The notes: generated by a model not told the origin, from the letters alone. DNA of 49,361 nucleotides from Pseudomonadota bacterium (GCA_023423415.1 JAFAFP010000244.1:1-49361); one strand, 5' to 3'; shown: positions 34,071 to 42,487, counted from the first letter of the stretch. Made by a program: numbers and translations.

Positions 34071-37000
34071 ATGAGCCGCATGGACGAATGGCTAGGATCT
34101 CTGGGTCTATCGGAGCATCTTCCTCGTTTTCAGGAACATGCTGTCGATTTTTCTGTCGTCGGTGATCTGACAGAACAGGACCTCAAGGATATTGGCATCC
34201 CGCTTGGTCACCGGCGCAAGCTGCTGCGTGCGATCGCCGATTTGGCGACGGGTGGTCCGGCCGAACGGCTATCGTCGCCCGAAATTGTCAGGGACGGTGC
34301 GGAACGGCGCCAGCTCATAGTCCTGTTCTGTGACATGGTCGGATCGACGGCGCTTTCGGTGCAACTCGATCCCGAGGACTTGCGAACCGTCATCAGCGGA
34401 CATCATTCGGAAATCACGCAGATCATTCGTGACCACAAAGGCGTGGTCGCCCGGTACATGGGCGACGGCGTCCTGGCCTATTTCGGCTATCCGGAGGCAC
34501 ACGAGGACGATGCCGAACAGGCCGCCCACGCCGCTCTGAAGTTGATCGATGGCGTCGCGCGGCTTCAGCTTGGCGTGAGTGCGCCGCTTCAGGTCCGTGT
34601 CGGCATTGCCACCGGCACCGTGGTCGTTGGCGATCTTCTGATCGAGGGGAGCAATCAGGAGCAGGGCGTCGTTGGCGAAACGCCCAATCTTGCCGCGCGC
34701 CTGCAGGCCGTGGCGGAGCCGGGAACGGCTGTGATTTGCGGTAACACGCGACGGCTGATCGAAGGACAATTCGAGTATCGCGAGCTGGGTCCCTCATTGG
34801 TCAAGGGCTGGTCACATCCGGTCCGCGCGTGGCAGCTTGTCCGGCCGATCGAAGCGGAAAGTCGTTTTGAAGCCCTGCATCAGGCCAAGCTGTCGCCGTT
34901 GATAGGGCGCGACGAAGAACTCGAACTGTTACTTCGCCGGTGGCGCAATTCAGTGGAAGGTGATGGCCGCGTTTTTGTGCTGACCGGGGAGCCCGGCATC
35001 GGGAAGTCGCATATCGCAATCGCCTTGCAGGATCGACTGCAGTTCGAGCCGCATCTCGCGCTTCGCTATTATTGCTCGGCGCATCACACCAATAGCGTCC
35101 TGTTTCCCTTCGTCAGCCAGATCGAGCGCGCCGCGCGATTTGAGCGCGGCGACACGCTCCATGCCAAGCTGGATAAGCTGAAATCGCTTATCGCCATTCT
35201 ACCCGAAGAGGAACGGGATGACGCTCTGGCTATCCTCGCCAGTCTGTTGTCGCTGCCGCAGGAAAACGGCAATTCCCTTTCTGAACTCACGCCGCAAAAG
35301 CACAAAGAGAAAACGCTATCGACGCTTCTGTCGCTGTTCGAGCATCAGGCACCCAAACAGCCGCTCCTCATTGTTTTCGAGGATGTCCATTGGATTGATC
35401 CGACCTCGCTGGAGGTTCTGACTGTCCTGGTCGAGCGTGTGCCGTATATGAATGCCATGCTGCTGATGACGGCGCGACCGGAATTCGTACCGCCGTGGCC
35501 AAGCCATGCGCATGTGACGACCATGCCGCTGACGCGTCTCAGCAAGCGCGGCGGCGTTGCCCTGATTGAGCGCGTGACCGGCGGAAGGACTTTGCCGGAA
35601 ACGGTGATGAACGAGATTCTCGCGCGCACCGACGGCGTTCCGCTGTTTGTCGAGGAACTGACCAAGACGATCCTTGAAAGCGGCATGCTGCGAGAGGCAG
35701 GCGATCATTTCGAACTCGATCAACCGCTGCCCTCCCTGGCAATACCGACGACGCTTCACGCATCGCTCACCGCGCGCCTCGATCGATTGGCGCCGGTGCG
35801 CGAGATTGCGCAGATTGGGGCGGTGGTCGGCCGGCAATTCTCCTACGAACTGCTGATGGCGGTGGCGGGGTTGCCAAAGGATCGCCTCGATGAAGCGCTG
35901 ACCCAACTCGTCAATTCAGAACTCATTTTTTGCCGGGGCGAAAAGCCTCAATCTGTTTACACATTCAAGCATGTGCTGGTGAGAGACGCTGCCTATGGCG
36001 GCCTTCTCAAAAGCCGTCGTATCCAACTCCATGCTGCGATCGCCGATGCATTCGAACGACGTTTTCCCGAGATCGTGAAAGCAGAGCCGGAAACGCTGGC
36101 TCATCATTTGACGGAAGCGACGCTCTTCGACCGTGCTCGCGGTTATTGGCTTGCAGCCGGACGGAAGGCGGCAATGCGATCGGCCAATCTTGAAGCGATT
36201 GCGCATCTTCAGCGCGGTCTCACAGTGGACGGCCACGCTGAAAGCAGCCCGGAGGCGCTGCGGCAGGAGCTGGACTTCAGGCTGGCGCTGGGTCCTTGCC
36301 TCATTGCGACCCAGGGACCCGCCTCTGCCGCTGCAGTCGACACGTTTGTCCGGTCCCGCGACTTGTGCGAGCGTCTGGGAGATCCCCCCGAATATCTGCA
36401 GGTGATGTTCTGGCTCACGACGGCGAGCGTGATGCGAGGCGAATTGCCGATTGCCCGCGAAACGATCAGTGCGCTCCTTGAGCGTGCGACGCTGCGCGGC
36501 GATCAGGCCGCCTTGCTGAACGCAACGCGTGGCAAGGCGATGATCCTGTTGTTCATGGGACATCTCAAGGAGGCGAGCGCGACCGTTGAGAATGCCTTGA
36601 ACGCGTTTCACGTCGCCAGCGAAAGCGATCGGCTGGCCGCAAGGGCAGCGGGGCAGGATGCTGGTGTTGCGGATATGGCGTTGATGTCCTGGTCGCTATG
36701 GCTGCTCGGAGCTGTCGATCAGGCGGTCATGCGGGTGAATGCTGCCATCCAGCGTGCGGAGGCCATCGCGCATCCTCACTCGCTCGCCTATGCCTCGTAT
36801 TATGCGTCGGTCCTCTATGCGCTGCGCGGCGAGCATGCCGCCTCCTTTGCGCATGCCGATCGCTGCCTGACACTGTCCGAGCAACATGGTTTCCGCCAAT
36901 GGCGTGGAATTTCCCGCGCCGTGCGCGGGATCAGCAAGACAAATCTGGAGGCGGATCTCGCCGTTCTCGAAGAGGTTGCGCCTGCTCTGGAGGAATACAG

Positions 37001-37439
37001 GACCGCCGGATACCAGCTCGGAATTACGGCGCTCTACGTGTTGCTGGCCGATTGCTATCTGGCGCGAGGACAGACGGAGTTCGCGACTGAAATCATCGAA
37101 AAGGGGCTCAAGACCTCACATCGCAACGCCGAACGGATCTTCGAAGCGGACCTGCTTCGTCTGAAAGTGCGGGCGGCGCTGCAAAATGGGCGGTCTGAGG
37201 GGGATGATACATGCCTTGCGCTTCTGAAGCAGGCTATCGCCATAGCAAACGAACAGGGTGCGGCTTCGCTCCAGCTTCGTGCGGCAACGGACCTTGCCGA
37301 ACTCAAGCGAAGCCGGGGCGACAGTGAGGCCGGCCGGAAAATCCTCGTTCCAGTTTACGAGTGCCTTTCGGAAGGACGCGAGATCGCGGATATGCGGCGG
37401 GCGCAATCCGTCCTCAATATGCTCGGCTACACAGGATAG
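34071..37439 (+). CDS. SAM domain / class III nucleotidyl cyclase / AAA ATPase / TPR signalling protein
   Basis: 1122 residues. Order: SAM domain (1-60), class III cyclase (about 83-235), LuxR-type STAND AAA ATPase (about 275-620; Walker A GEPGIGKS at about 306, Walker B-like VFEDVHWID at about 435), then helical TPR-like repeats to the end. Metal Asp residues (FCDMVGST, YMGDG) and the transition-state Asn/Arg (PNLAARLQ) are present. The purine-selecting Lys position reads Arg (VARYMGDG), so adenylate versus guanylate specificity is open. A likely cyclic-nucleotide source for the Crp-family regulator 1.5 kb downstream, but this is inference. A perfect hairpin follows the stop. Confidence 0.92.
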   Translation: MSRMDEWLGSLGLSEHLPRFQEHAVDFSVVGDLTEQDLKDIGIPLGHRRKLLRAIADLATGGPAERLSSPEIVRDGAERRQLIVLFCDMVGSTALSVQLDPEDLRTVISGHHSEITQIIRDHKGVVARYMGDGVLAYFGYPEAHEDDAEQAAHAALKLIDGVARLQLGVSAPLQVRVGIATGTVVVGDLLIEGSNQEQGVVGETPNLAARLQAVAEPGTAVICGNTRRLIEGQFEYRELGPSLVKGWSHPVRAWQLVRPIEAESRFEALHQAKLSPLIGRDEELELLLRRWRNSVEGDGRVFVLTGEPGIGKSHIAIALQDRLQFEPHLALRYYCSAHHTNSVLFPFVSQIERAARFERGDTLHAKLDKLKSLIAILPEEERDDALAILASLLSLPQENGNSLSELTPQKHKEKTLSTLLSLFEHQAPKQPLLIVFEDVHWIDPTSLEVLTVLVERVPYMNAMLLMTARPEFVPPWPSHAHVTTMPLTRLSKRGGVALIERVTGGRTLPETVMNEILARTDGVPLFVEELTKTILESGMLREAGDHFELDQPLPSLAIPTTLHASLTARLDRLAPVREIAQIGAVVGRQFSYELLMAVAGLPKDRLDEALTQLVNSELIFCRGEKPQSVYTFKHVLVRDAAYGGLLKSRRIQLHAAIADAFERRFPEIVKAEPETLAHHLTEATLFDRARGYWLAAGRKAAMRSANLEAIAHLQRGLTVDGHAESSPEALRQELDFRLALGPCLIATQGPASAAAVDTFVRSRDLCERLGDPPEYLQVMFWLTTASVMRGELPIARETISALLERATLRGDQAALLNATRGKAMILLFMGHLKEASATVENALNAFHVASESDRLAARAAGQDAGVADMALMSWSLWLLGAVDQAVMRVNAAIQRAEAIAHPHSLAYASYYASVLYALRGEHAASFAHADRCLTLSEQHGFRQWRGISRAVRGISKTNLEADLAVLEEVAPALEEYRTAGYQLGITALYVLLADCYLARGQTEFATEIIEKGLKTSHRNAERIFEADLLRLKVRAALQNGRSEGDDTCLALLKQAIAIANEQGAASLQLRAATDLAELKRSRGDSEAGRKILVPVYECLSEGREIADMRRAQSVLNMLGYTG

Positions 37440-37452
37440 GTACTTAGGGCCT

Positions 37453-37481
37453 CTCCGGCTTTGCTAGAAGCAAAGCCGGAG
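37453..37481 (+). terminator. Terminator hairpin after the cyclase gene
   Basis: CTCCGGCTTTGCT and AGCAAAGCCGGAG make a perfect 13-base-pair stem with an AGA loop. TTCC follows, not a full T run. It lies 13 bases after the stop, between convergent genes. Confidence 0.75.
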
Positions 37482-37544
37482 TTCCAGGTTTGGTTTGACG
37501 CGTTTTCTTCCCGCGACCGGGTGCCCACTTCGCTCAAAAACGCT

Positions 37545-38633
37545 CTAAGATGCGAGAGGTGGGGAATAATCCTTCAAGACGTCATCGACGGCGCGATATC
37601 CACGACCGCAACCACGATCGAGGTTTTCGTGGTTCCAGTGAAAGTTGACATCGGAGTCCACTTTGAACTCGATGATCTTGCCGTGCCACTTGTTGTCCTC
37701 TTTGACGTGATATTTGAATAGCCTGATATCGTCTTCGCCGACAGTCGCCGCAAACAGCATGCAAAGATTGCCGAGCGCTTCCGTTATGTTTTTTGGAGCG
37801 CGAACCTGGCCCGCGTCCACAATTCGACTGATCCAGATCTCGTCGAGATCGGGATGATCGTCGATGAGTTGCTTGAAATTGACGGTATCGATGAGAGCGC
37901 CCTCGCAATAGGTGTCGCCGTCGATGTCGACCGTGCCTTCGACGAAGGGCAGGGCGGAGCAGGCGCAGAGACTTTGGGCCGTGACCGGTTTGTATGAGTC
38001 TCGGGCATTCGAAAATAGTTCGAGCTTCTGTGTGCTGAGATTCCAGGCGTTGTGGTAGATGTAAGGCTTGTCCGCATCGAAAAGGCGCTTGAACTTGATC
38101 GCCTTGAGAAAGCTGCTTTCCGGATAGTAGATGCGGGACAGGCCGTTGATGTTCGATAGATACATCATCGATGTCCAGAAACGGATGAACGGGTTCACGG
38201 CCAGAAGATAGTTGAGGGTCCAGTGATTGAGATCGCCCTCGTTCCACTTTTTGCGATCGCTGAGTAAGGCGAGCGTTTCCTGTCCGGCCTTCATCATTTG
38301 GTCCGGCAACCAGAGATTTTGATAACTCTTCGGATCGAGCAGGAATTCGGTCATGGCCTGTCCGATCGCAACCGAGTCCGGCCCGAACACGGTATTGATC
38401 GGGAAACGGGAGTAGGAAACATCGTCCCGAAACACCCCGTTCCGAAAGAACTGATAGGTCTGCTCGGCCTGATTACCCTTTTCGAACTGGTTGTAGACGA
38501 TGCCAACCCAGGCGCCGATGCAGGACAGAGCCCAGACATCGAATGAAATTTTCGCCTCTTCCAAACGTCTTAGCGCACCAATATGGAGACCGGCGGCTGG
38601 TCCTCCGCCGGCAAGCGTAATTGCTCGTTTCAT
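37545..38633 (-). CDS. Patatin-like phospholipase-fold protein with altered catalytic dyad
   Basis: 362 residues from the ATG at 38633 (GGAG 7 bases upstream; the frame continues to 38699). The N-terminus MKRAITLAGGGPAAGLHIGAL is the patatin oxyanion loop. The nucleophile motif, normally GxSxG, reads LSCIG: aligned on the following GAWVG, Cys38 takes the serine place. The Asp of the DG[AG] motif is Glu244 (CEGALIDTVN). The body is otherwise patatin-like with no signal peptide. It may be a cysteine-type acyl hydrolase, or a non-catalytic member. Convergent with the cyclase gene and divergent from the crp gene. Confidence 0.8.
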   Translation of the reverse strand: MKRAITLAGGGPAAGLHIGALRRLEEAKISFDVWALSCIGAWVGIVYNQFEKGNQAEQTYQFFRNGVFRDDVSYSRFPINTVFGPDSVAIGQAMTEFLLDPKSYQNLWLPDQMMKAGQETLALLSDRKKWNEGDLNHWTLNYLLAVNPFIRFWTSMMYLSNINGLSRIYYPESSFLKAIKFKRLFDADKPYIYHNAWNLSTQKLELFSNARDSYKPVTAQSLCACSALPFVEGTVDIDGDTYCEGALIDTVNFKQLIDDHPDLDEIWISRIVDAGQVRAPKNITEALGNLCMLFAATVGEDDIRLFKYHVKEDNKWHGKIIEFKVDSDVNFHWNHENLDRGCGRGYRAVDDVLKDYSPPLAS

Positions 38634-38818
38634 TCCCATTCTCCGGTGTGTTGTTGAGAAGAAATCGGAATGTGAAAACAGGCAGGTCAGCGCAAGCACG
38701 CGCTCTTGAAGCGTATCTCACCCGTTCGATGGTTGTCGATTGCCCCTTTGCGCGGATGCGAACACGCCTCTCGGATTTTCATAACCGCACGACTATGTGA
38801 TGCCTGCATCGGCCGGAG

Positions 38819-38834
38819 TGTGATCTGGTTCACA
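38819..38834 (+). promoter_or_regulatory. CRP-type binding site upstream of the crp-like gene
   Basis: TGTGATCTGGTTCACA, a perfect TGTGA-N6-TCACA box 96 bases before the Crp-family start. A -10-like TGCTAC at 38855-38860 lies at about the class II distance (28.5 bases from the box centre). It fits autoregulation; it also lies upstream of the divergent patatin gene. Confidence 0.72.
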
Positions 38835-38930
38835 TTTGATGTAATTTCGTCGGATGCTACCGGCTGCGGTGTGGGTTGTGACGACGATCCATAATGGGTC
38901 GTGTGATCGAAGCGTCAGGGCGACAGGGTT

Positions 38931-39653
38931 ATGGGCGAGAGGGTCGCGGAGCCGCGGAGTGCTGGCCTTGAACGAAGAGATATTCTTCGTGCCAACCCGT
39001 TATTCTCAGGACTTCCGGCGGATATTATCGATCGACTATGCGCTTATGCCAAAACGAAAAATGTCAAACGCGGCACGACGATATTCACCAAGGGCGATCC
39101 GGGGCAGAGCCTGTTCGCTGTATGCCGCGGCACCATCAAGATCAGCGTTCCGTCCGACGACGGCAAGGATGCGGTGTTCAATTTCATCAACGCCGGCGAG
39201 GTGTTCGGCGAAATCGCTGTCCTGGATGGCCGGCTTCGCACCGCCGACGCGATTGCCGCTGAAGACAGCCAACTGTTGGTGATCGATCGGCGCGATTTAT
39301 TGCCGCTTATTCAGAGCTCCCCGGATCTCGCGACCAACATTATTGGCGTATTGTGCGCGCGCCTTCGGCACACGAGCGCCCAGGTCGAGGATATCGTTTT
39401 TCTCGATTTGCCGCGGCGTCTGGCGAGGACGCTGCTTCGCCTTACGCGTGGTCACTCCGGGGAAGGCGCGACATACAAGATTGCCGTAACGCAGAAGGAA
39501 ATCGGCCAGATCATCGGCATTTCCCGCGAGAGCATCAACAAGCAGCTCCGTCAGTGGGAGCGTCTCAAATGGGTGCGGCTGGAGCGGGGCGGCATCATGG
39601 TTCTCGATCGAAACGCCCTGATGGCGTTCACCTCGGAGGACGAAGACGACTGA
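38931..39653 (+). CDS. Crp/Fnr-family transcriptional regulator, CRP-like
   Basis: 240 residues. The cyclic-nucleotide-binding domain (about 20-140) carries G93-E94 and R103-T104 (GEIAVLDGRLRTADA), matching the cAMP phosphate site, and T148-S149 at the start of the dimer helix, as in CRP. The C-terminal winged helix has the recognition helix SRESINKQL: Arg199 and Glu200 match the CRP residues that read TGTGA, and Lys203 stands where CRP has Arg. No FNR-type N-terminal cysteine cluster. Three TGTGA-N6-TCACA boxes lie within 6.2 kb. Probably a cAMP-dependent regulator. Confidence 0.92.
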   Translation: MGERVAEPRSAGLERRDILRANPLFSGLPADIIDRLCAYAKTKNVKRGTTIFTKGDPGQSLFAVCRGTIKISVPSDDGKDAVFNFINAGEVFGEIAVLDGRLRTADAIAAEDSQLLVIDRRDLLPLIQSSPDLATNIIGVLCARLRHTSAQVEDIVFLDLPRRLARTLLRLTRGHSGEGATYKIAVTQKEIGQIIGISRESINKQLRQWERLKWVRLERGGIMVLDRNALMAFTSEDEDD

Positions 39654-39654
39654 G

Positions 39655-39672
39655 GTGTGACCTGCTTCACAC
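39655..39672 (+). promoter_or_regulatory. CRP-type binding site and class II-like promoter for the 223-residue protein
   Basis: GTGTGACCTGCTTCACAC, a perfect box with matching flanks, beginning directly after the crp-like stop. TAGCGT at 39693-39698 begins 29.5 bases from the box centre, the exact class II spacing. The same TAGCGT-x-AC and GAGGAGGC-xx-CC-ATG elements occur in front of the gene at 33590. Confidence 0.76.
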
Positions 39673-39727
39673 CGCCTGGCGGGACGCCGCGCTAGCGTAA
39701 CGGGTGCACTTTCAAGAGGAGGCACCC

Positions 39728-40399
39728 ATGAACCCCTACAATATCCGTGATCCAAGCATTGATGCCGCGTTCCTATGGTATCGCACTGTGCTGGTTGCGT
39801 TGAGTTCCAGCGTGGTCCTGGCGGTCATGATGTCGATGCTGATAGCGACACACGATGCGCGGAAGACAACAATGTTCGGCTCGCCGATGGAAACCGGGCT
39901 GAAGCAGGAGCTGGGTCTTCGTCGGGATATGGGAATAGAGACGGACGGCAAAGACACTGAGGGAAGCGGGGCGCAGCCAAGGCCTGTGCCTGCGCCCGAT
40001 CCAGCGATCAGCAATGGTGCGGCGGGCGCTGCTCCGGCTGGCTTCGGTTACGGACACTTGACCGATATCCGGCCGGCGCGTGCAGACCTGCGAAGGCACT
40101 GCAGCGGCGAATACGCATGCGACGAGAATTCATCGGTGGTTACGCTCGCCGAACGCCGCATGCACCATGCCGTACCGATCTCATTGCTGGATCAGCGCTG
40201 TGCAACGGAGGATCGGCTTGTCGTTGCGCTGATTGAGCGCGTTGGCGTCACCGGCGAGGTGCCGGCCGACCGGCTGAACGATGCCGGCCTTGGCCTGGTC
40301 TCGGCCCGTCTGACATGCTCGGAGGGGCGGGTGGCGGAGGCGCTGGTTCAATATGAAACCGTCATGATCGATACGCTGGTTCTCACCGAACTTGATTAG
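39728..40399 (+). CDS. Membrane-anchored protein of unknown function, Crp target candidate
   Basis: 223 residues from the ATG at 39728 (AAGAGGAGG upstream; a GTG at 39704 is in frame). One N-terminal transmembrane segment (TVLVALSSSVVLAVMMSMLIA, about 20-40). A Pro/Ala/Gly-rich linker (about 85-106) leads to a soluble domain with cysteines (RRHCSGEYACDE, DQRCATED, ARLTCSEG), probably in the periplasm and possibly disulfide-bonded. No family recognised. Directly follows the crp-like gene with its own Crp-type box. Confidence 0.8.
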   Translation: MNPYNIRDPSIDAAFLWYRTVLVALSSSVVLAVMMSMLIATHDARKTTMFGSPMETGLKQELGLRRDMGIETDGKDTEGSGAQPRPVPAPDPAISNGAAGAAPAGFGYGHLTDIRPARADLRRHCSGEYACDENSSVVTLAERRMHHAVPISLLDQRCATEDRLVVALIERVGVTGEVPADRLNDAGLGLVSARLTCSEGRVAEALVQYETVMIDTLVLTELD

Positions 40400-40459
40400 A
40401 GAAACGGCGCGAACCCGATCGGCCCATGCATCTGCCCCGGCCAAAACCGGGGCGGCTGG

Positions 40460-41116
40460 CTACTTCGCCTCGAATGCGCTCTGCGCGACGATGCACGCTT
40501 GTTCGACGTGATGAATCGCGGCTTTGCGCGCCGCTTCGGCATCCTGTTTCTGAATCGCCAGAAGGATAGCCTTCATTTCGCGAGCGCTCTCTTTGGCGCG
40601 GCCGGATGCCGACATCGACCGCGAGCGCAGGAACGTGATCCGCGCCAGCAGTCCGTTCAGGATGTCCCGGATGACGCTGTTGCCGCAGCCTTCCAGGATC
40701 TCGTCGTAAAATCGCGATGTGGCATTGAGCAGGCCCGCAGGATCGGCAGCCTTGTCGGCCTTGATGAAATCGGAAAGTGCCCCCTGCATCCGCTGCACGC
40801 CGTCGGGCGTCGCCTGGCGGGCGCATGCCGCCGCGGCTTCGCCTTCGAGCAGAATGCGGACCTGATAGATTTCCTTGGCCTGCTCCCAGGTGATGGACGA
40901 AACCAGCGGACCGCGGTTCGGTACGATCGCAATCAGCTTTTCGGCTTCAAGGCTTCGCAGCGCCTCCCGGATCGAAGGACGGCTGACGCCAAGCCGCTCG
41001 CAGAGATCGGCCTCGATCAGTCGCTCACCCGGTTGAAATACGCCAGCCAGAATGGCCGCCCGCAATTTGCTTGCGGCCTGCTGTTGAACGCTGACTGGTG
41101 AAACTTTGAGGTCCAT
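40460..41116 (-). CDS. GntR-family (FCD) transcriptional regulator, cassette 2
   Basis: 218 residues from the ATG at 41116; the upstream extension of the frame lies over the next gene and is not credible. Winged helix SKLRAAILAGVFQPGERL, then LGVSRPSIREALRSLE; FCD effector domain follows (RFYDEILEGCGN and AIHHVEQAC). It sits downstream of the DABB gene on the same strand. Two overlapping inverted repeats of GntR type occur in the divergent promoter at 41850-41868. Confidence 0.9.
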   Translation of the reverse strand: MDLKVSPVSVQQQAASKLRAAILAGVFQPGERLIEADLCERLGVSRPSIREALRSLEAEKLIAIVPNRGPLVSSITWEQAKEIYQVRILLEGEAAAACARQATPDGVQRMQGALSDFIKADKAADPAGLLNATSRFYDEILEGCGNSVIRDILNGLLARITFLRSRSMSASGRAKESAREMKAILLAIQKQDAEAARKAAIHHVEQACIVAQSAFEAK

Positions 41117-41117
41117 T

Positions 41118-41143
41118 GATCTTGAGTCTTGATCTTGGGTCTT
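41118..41143. repeat. Two tandem 13-base repeats at the GntR start
   Basis: GATCTTGAGTCTT (41118-41130) and GATCTTGGGTCTT (41131-41143) differ at one base, and a partial third copy (GATCCCGTCT) follows. They lie immediately upstream of the GntR ATG and may be a regulator site or slippage. No Shine-Dalgarno sequence is evident there. Confidence 0.6.
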
Positions 41144-41162
41144 GATCCCGTCTCGCCCGACG

Positions 41163-41831
41163 TCAGGTTTTGACGCTGACGCCGAGGTGGCGAGGCCCGT
41201 GCCGATGAAACACGCTGTAGGCGCTCTTGAACCATGATTCGGCGGCCAGTTTATCGCGCCATGCCGTGTTGCGCGCGGCCTCGCGCTCGGGCGATTGCAG
41301 CGCGTCTTTGCTGGCGAGATAGTGCAGGGCAAGGTGGCTGAAGGTTTCCGGCTCGCCGTCGGTAATCTCGAAGCGACGGACCATGCGCCAGTCCGGCGCC
41401 TTCATCAGCAGCGGGATGTGTTCGGATTCGTGCCAGTCGTTGAATTCACCGGCGCGGTCCTTCGGCGCCTTGAACCAGACGGCATAGAGAATGGGAGTAT
41501 CGGCCGCGTCCGCATCCTTTGCGTTGCGGTGGATTTCGTTGCCGAGATAGCGGGTGAAGCCGTGCACATTTTCAAGCATCCAGCGGGTCTGATCGCTCGG
41601 CTGGGTTTTGACCTGCGCGTAAGCCGGTGTCCTGAAGGCCGACAGATCGGTCACTTCGTAAATCGCGAGGAAACCGGGCCCGGTATCCGCCCTGTAGCGT
41701 TGGCCGCTCACGAAGCCCTCGCATTTCATCCGGATCGGGATGTGCTCGGTGTCGTACCAGTGATGAAAACTGCTCTCGAAGGAGACGTCCGGAGTCATTT
41801 CCGAAAACAGGATTCCCCGTCCCGCCGTCAT
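41163..41831 (-). CDS. Tandem dimeric alpha/beta-barrel (EthD-like) protein
   Basis: 222 residues made of two similar halves. The first has SFHHWYDTEHIPIRM (about 20-34) and the second EFNDWHESEHIPLLM (about 127-141). The shared W[YH]-x-x-EHIP motif is typical of EthD/stress-response DABB proteins, here duplicated so one chain forms the barrel that usually needs a dimer. Function unknown; relatives include small catabolic accessory proteins and monooxygenases. Divergent from the AA_synth gene; shares a strand with the downstream GntR gene. Confidence 0.78.
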   Translation of the reverse strand: MTAGRGILFSEMTPDVSFESSFHHWYDTEHIPIRMKCEGFVSGQRYRADTGPGFLAIYEVTDLSAFRTPAYAQVKTQPSDQTRWMLENVHGFTRYLGNEIHRNAKDADAADTPILYAVWFKAPKDRAGEFNDWHESEHIPLLMKAPDWRMVRRFEITDGEPETFSHLALHYLASKDALQSPEREAARNTAWRDKLAAESWFKSAYSVFHRHGPRHLGVSVKT

Positions 41832-41849
41832 CCTGAATCTTCCCTTGCA

Positions 41850-41868
41850 GATTGTCTGACAATCAGAC
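41850..41868. promoter_or_regulatory. Overlapping inverted repeats, probable GntR operator of cassette 2
   Basis: GATTGTCTGACAATCAGAC contains GATTGTC-x-GACAATC (41850-41864) and GTCTGA-CAA-TCAGAC (41854-41868). TTGTC-x-GACAA is a common form of GntR/FCD operators. It lies between the divergent DABB and AA_synth genes, next to a GntR gene. Confidence 0.68.
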
Positions 41869-41911
41869 TATCTTAAGCCGAAGTCACACGCAACGTTGGG
41901 AAGAGGGTGTC

Positions 41912-42487
41912 ATGGAGCTGAAAGTCCGCCGCACGTGGACGGTTGTGGAGGAGCGCTTCGTCGAGGCCGGCCGTGATGCCGACATCCCGCTGCGCAAGGT
42001 CGCGGTGGTCACGGTGATTGAGAATCCCTATCTCGGCCGTTATGTCGAAGATCTTTCGCCGCTGATCAACGTGAGCCCCGCGATGGGTGCCCAGATGGCG
42101 AAGCCGGCGCTCGCCGCCATGGCGCCCTTTGAGGTGCAGGGTTACGGAAAGGGTGGCTTGGTCGGCACCGGCGGCGAGCAGGAGCACGCCAACGCTCTGT
42201 TGACCACAGTCTTCGCCAATCCGATCCGCGATGCCATCGGCCGCGCCGATGCCTGGATCTCGTCGGTGACGAAGGTCGTCGCTCCGGGCACGCCGATCGA
42301 TGTTCCGATGAACTGCATCCATGATGTCTATGTTCGTTCGCATTACGACGCCATGACGCTCATGTTGTCGGATGCGCCGATGCCGGATGAGATCGCGCTG
42401 ATTTTCTGTCTCTCCAATCGCGGACGCATCAACGCGCGCGTTGGCGGATTGACCTATGACGAGGCAGTCAAGCGCCTTAAAGACTAA
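41912..42487 (+). CDS. Amino acid synthesis (AA_synth, PF06684) family protein
   Basis: 191 residues from the ATG at 41912 (GAAGAGGG upstream; the frame is open to 41852). Fits the AA_synth family: RKVAVVTVIENPYLGRYVEDLSPLI near 28-52, then GYGKGGLVGTGGEQEHANALLT near 88-109 and PMNCIHDVYVRSHYDAMT. The family name is historical and no reaction is established. Members often neighbour amidohydrolases of the enamidase type, as here (30-base gap to the next gene). Confidence 0.85.
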   Translation: MELKVRRTWTVVEERFVEAGRDADIPLRKVAVVTVIENPYLGRYVEDLSPLINVSPAMGAQMAKPALAAMAPFEVQGYGKGGLVGTGGEQEHANALLTTVFANPIRDAIGRADAWISSVTKVVAPGTPIDVPMNCIHDVYVRSHYDAMTLMLSDAPMPDEIALIFCLSNRGRINARVGGLTYDEAVKRLKD

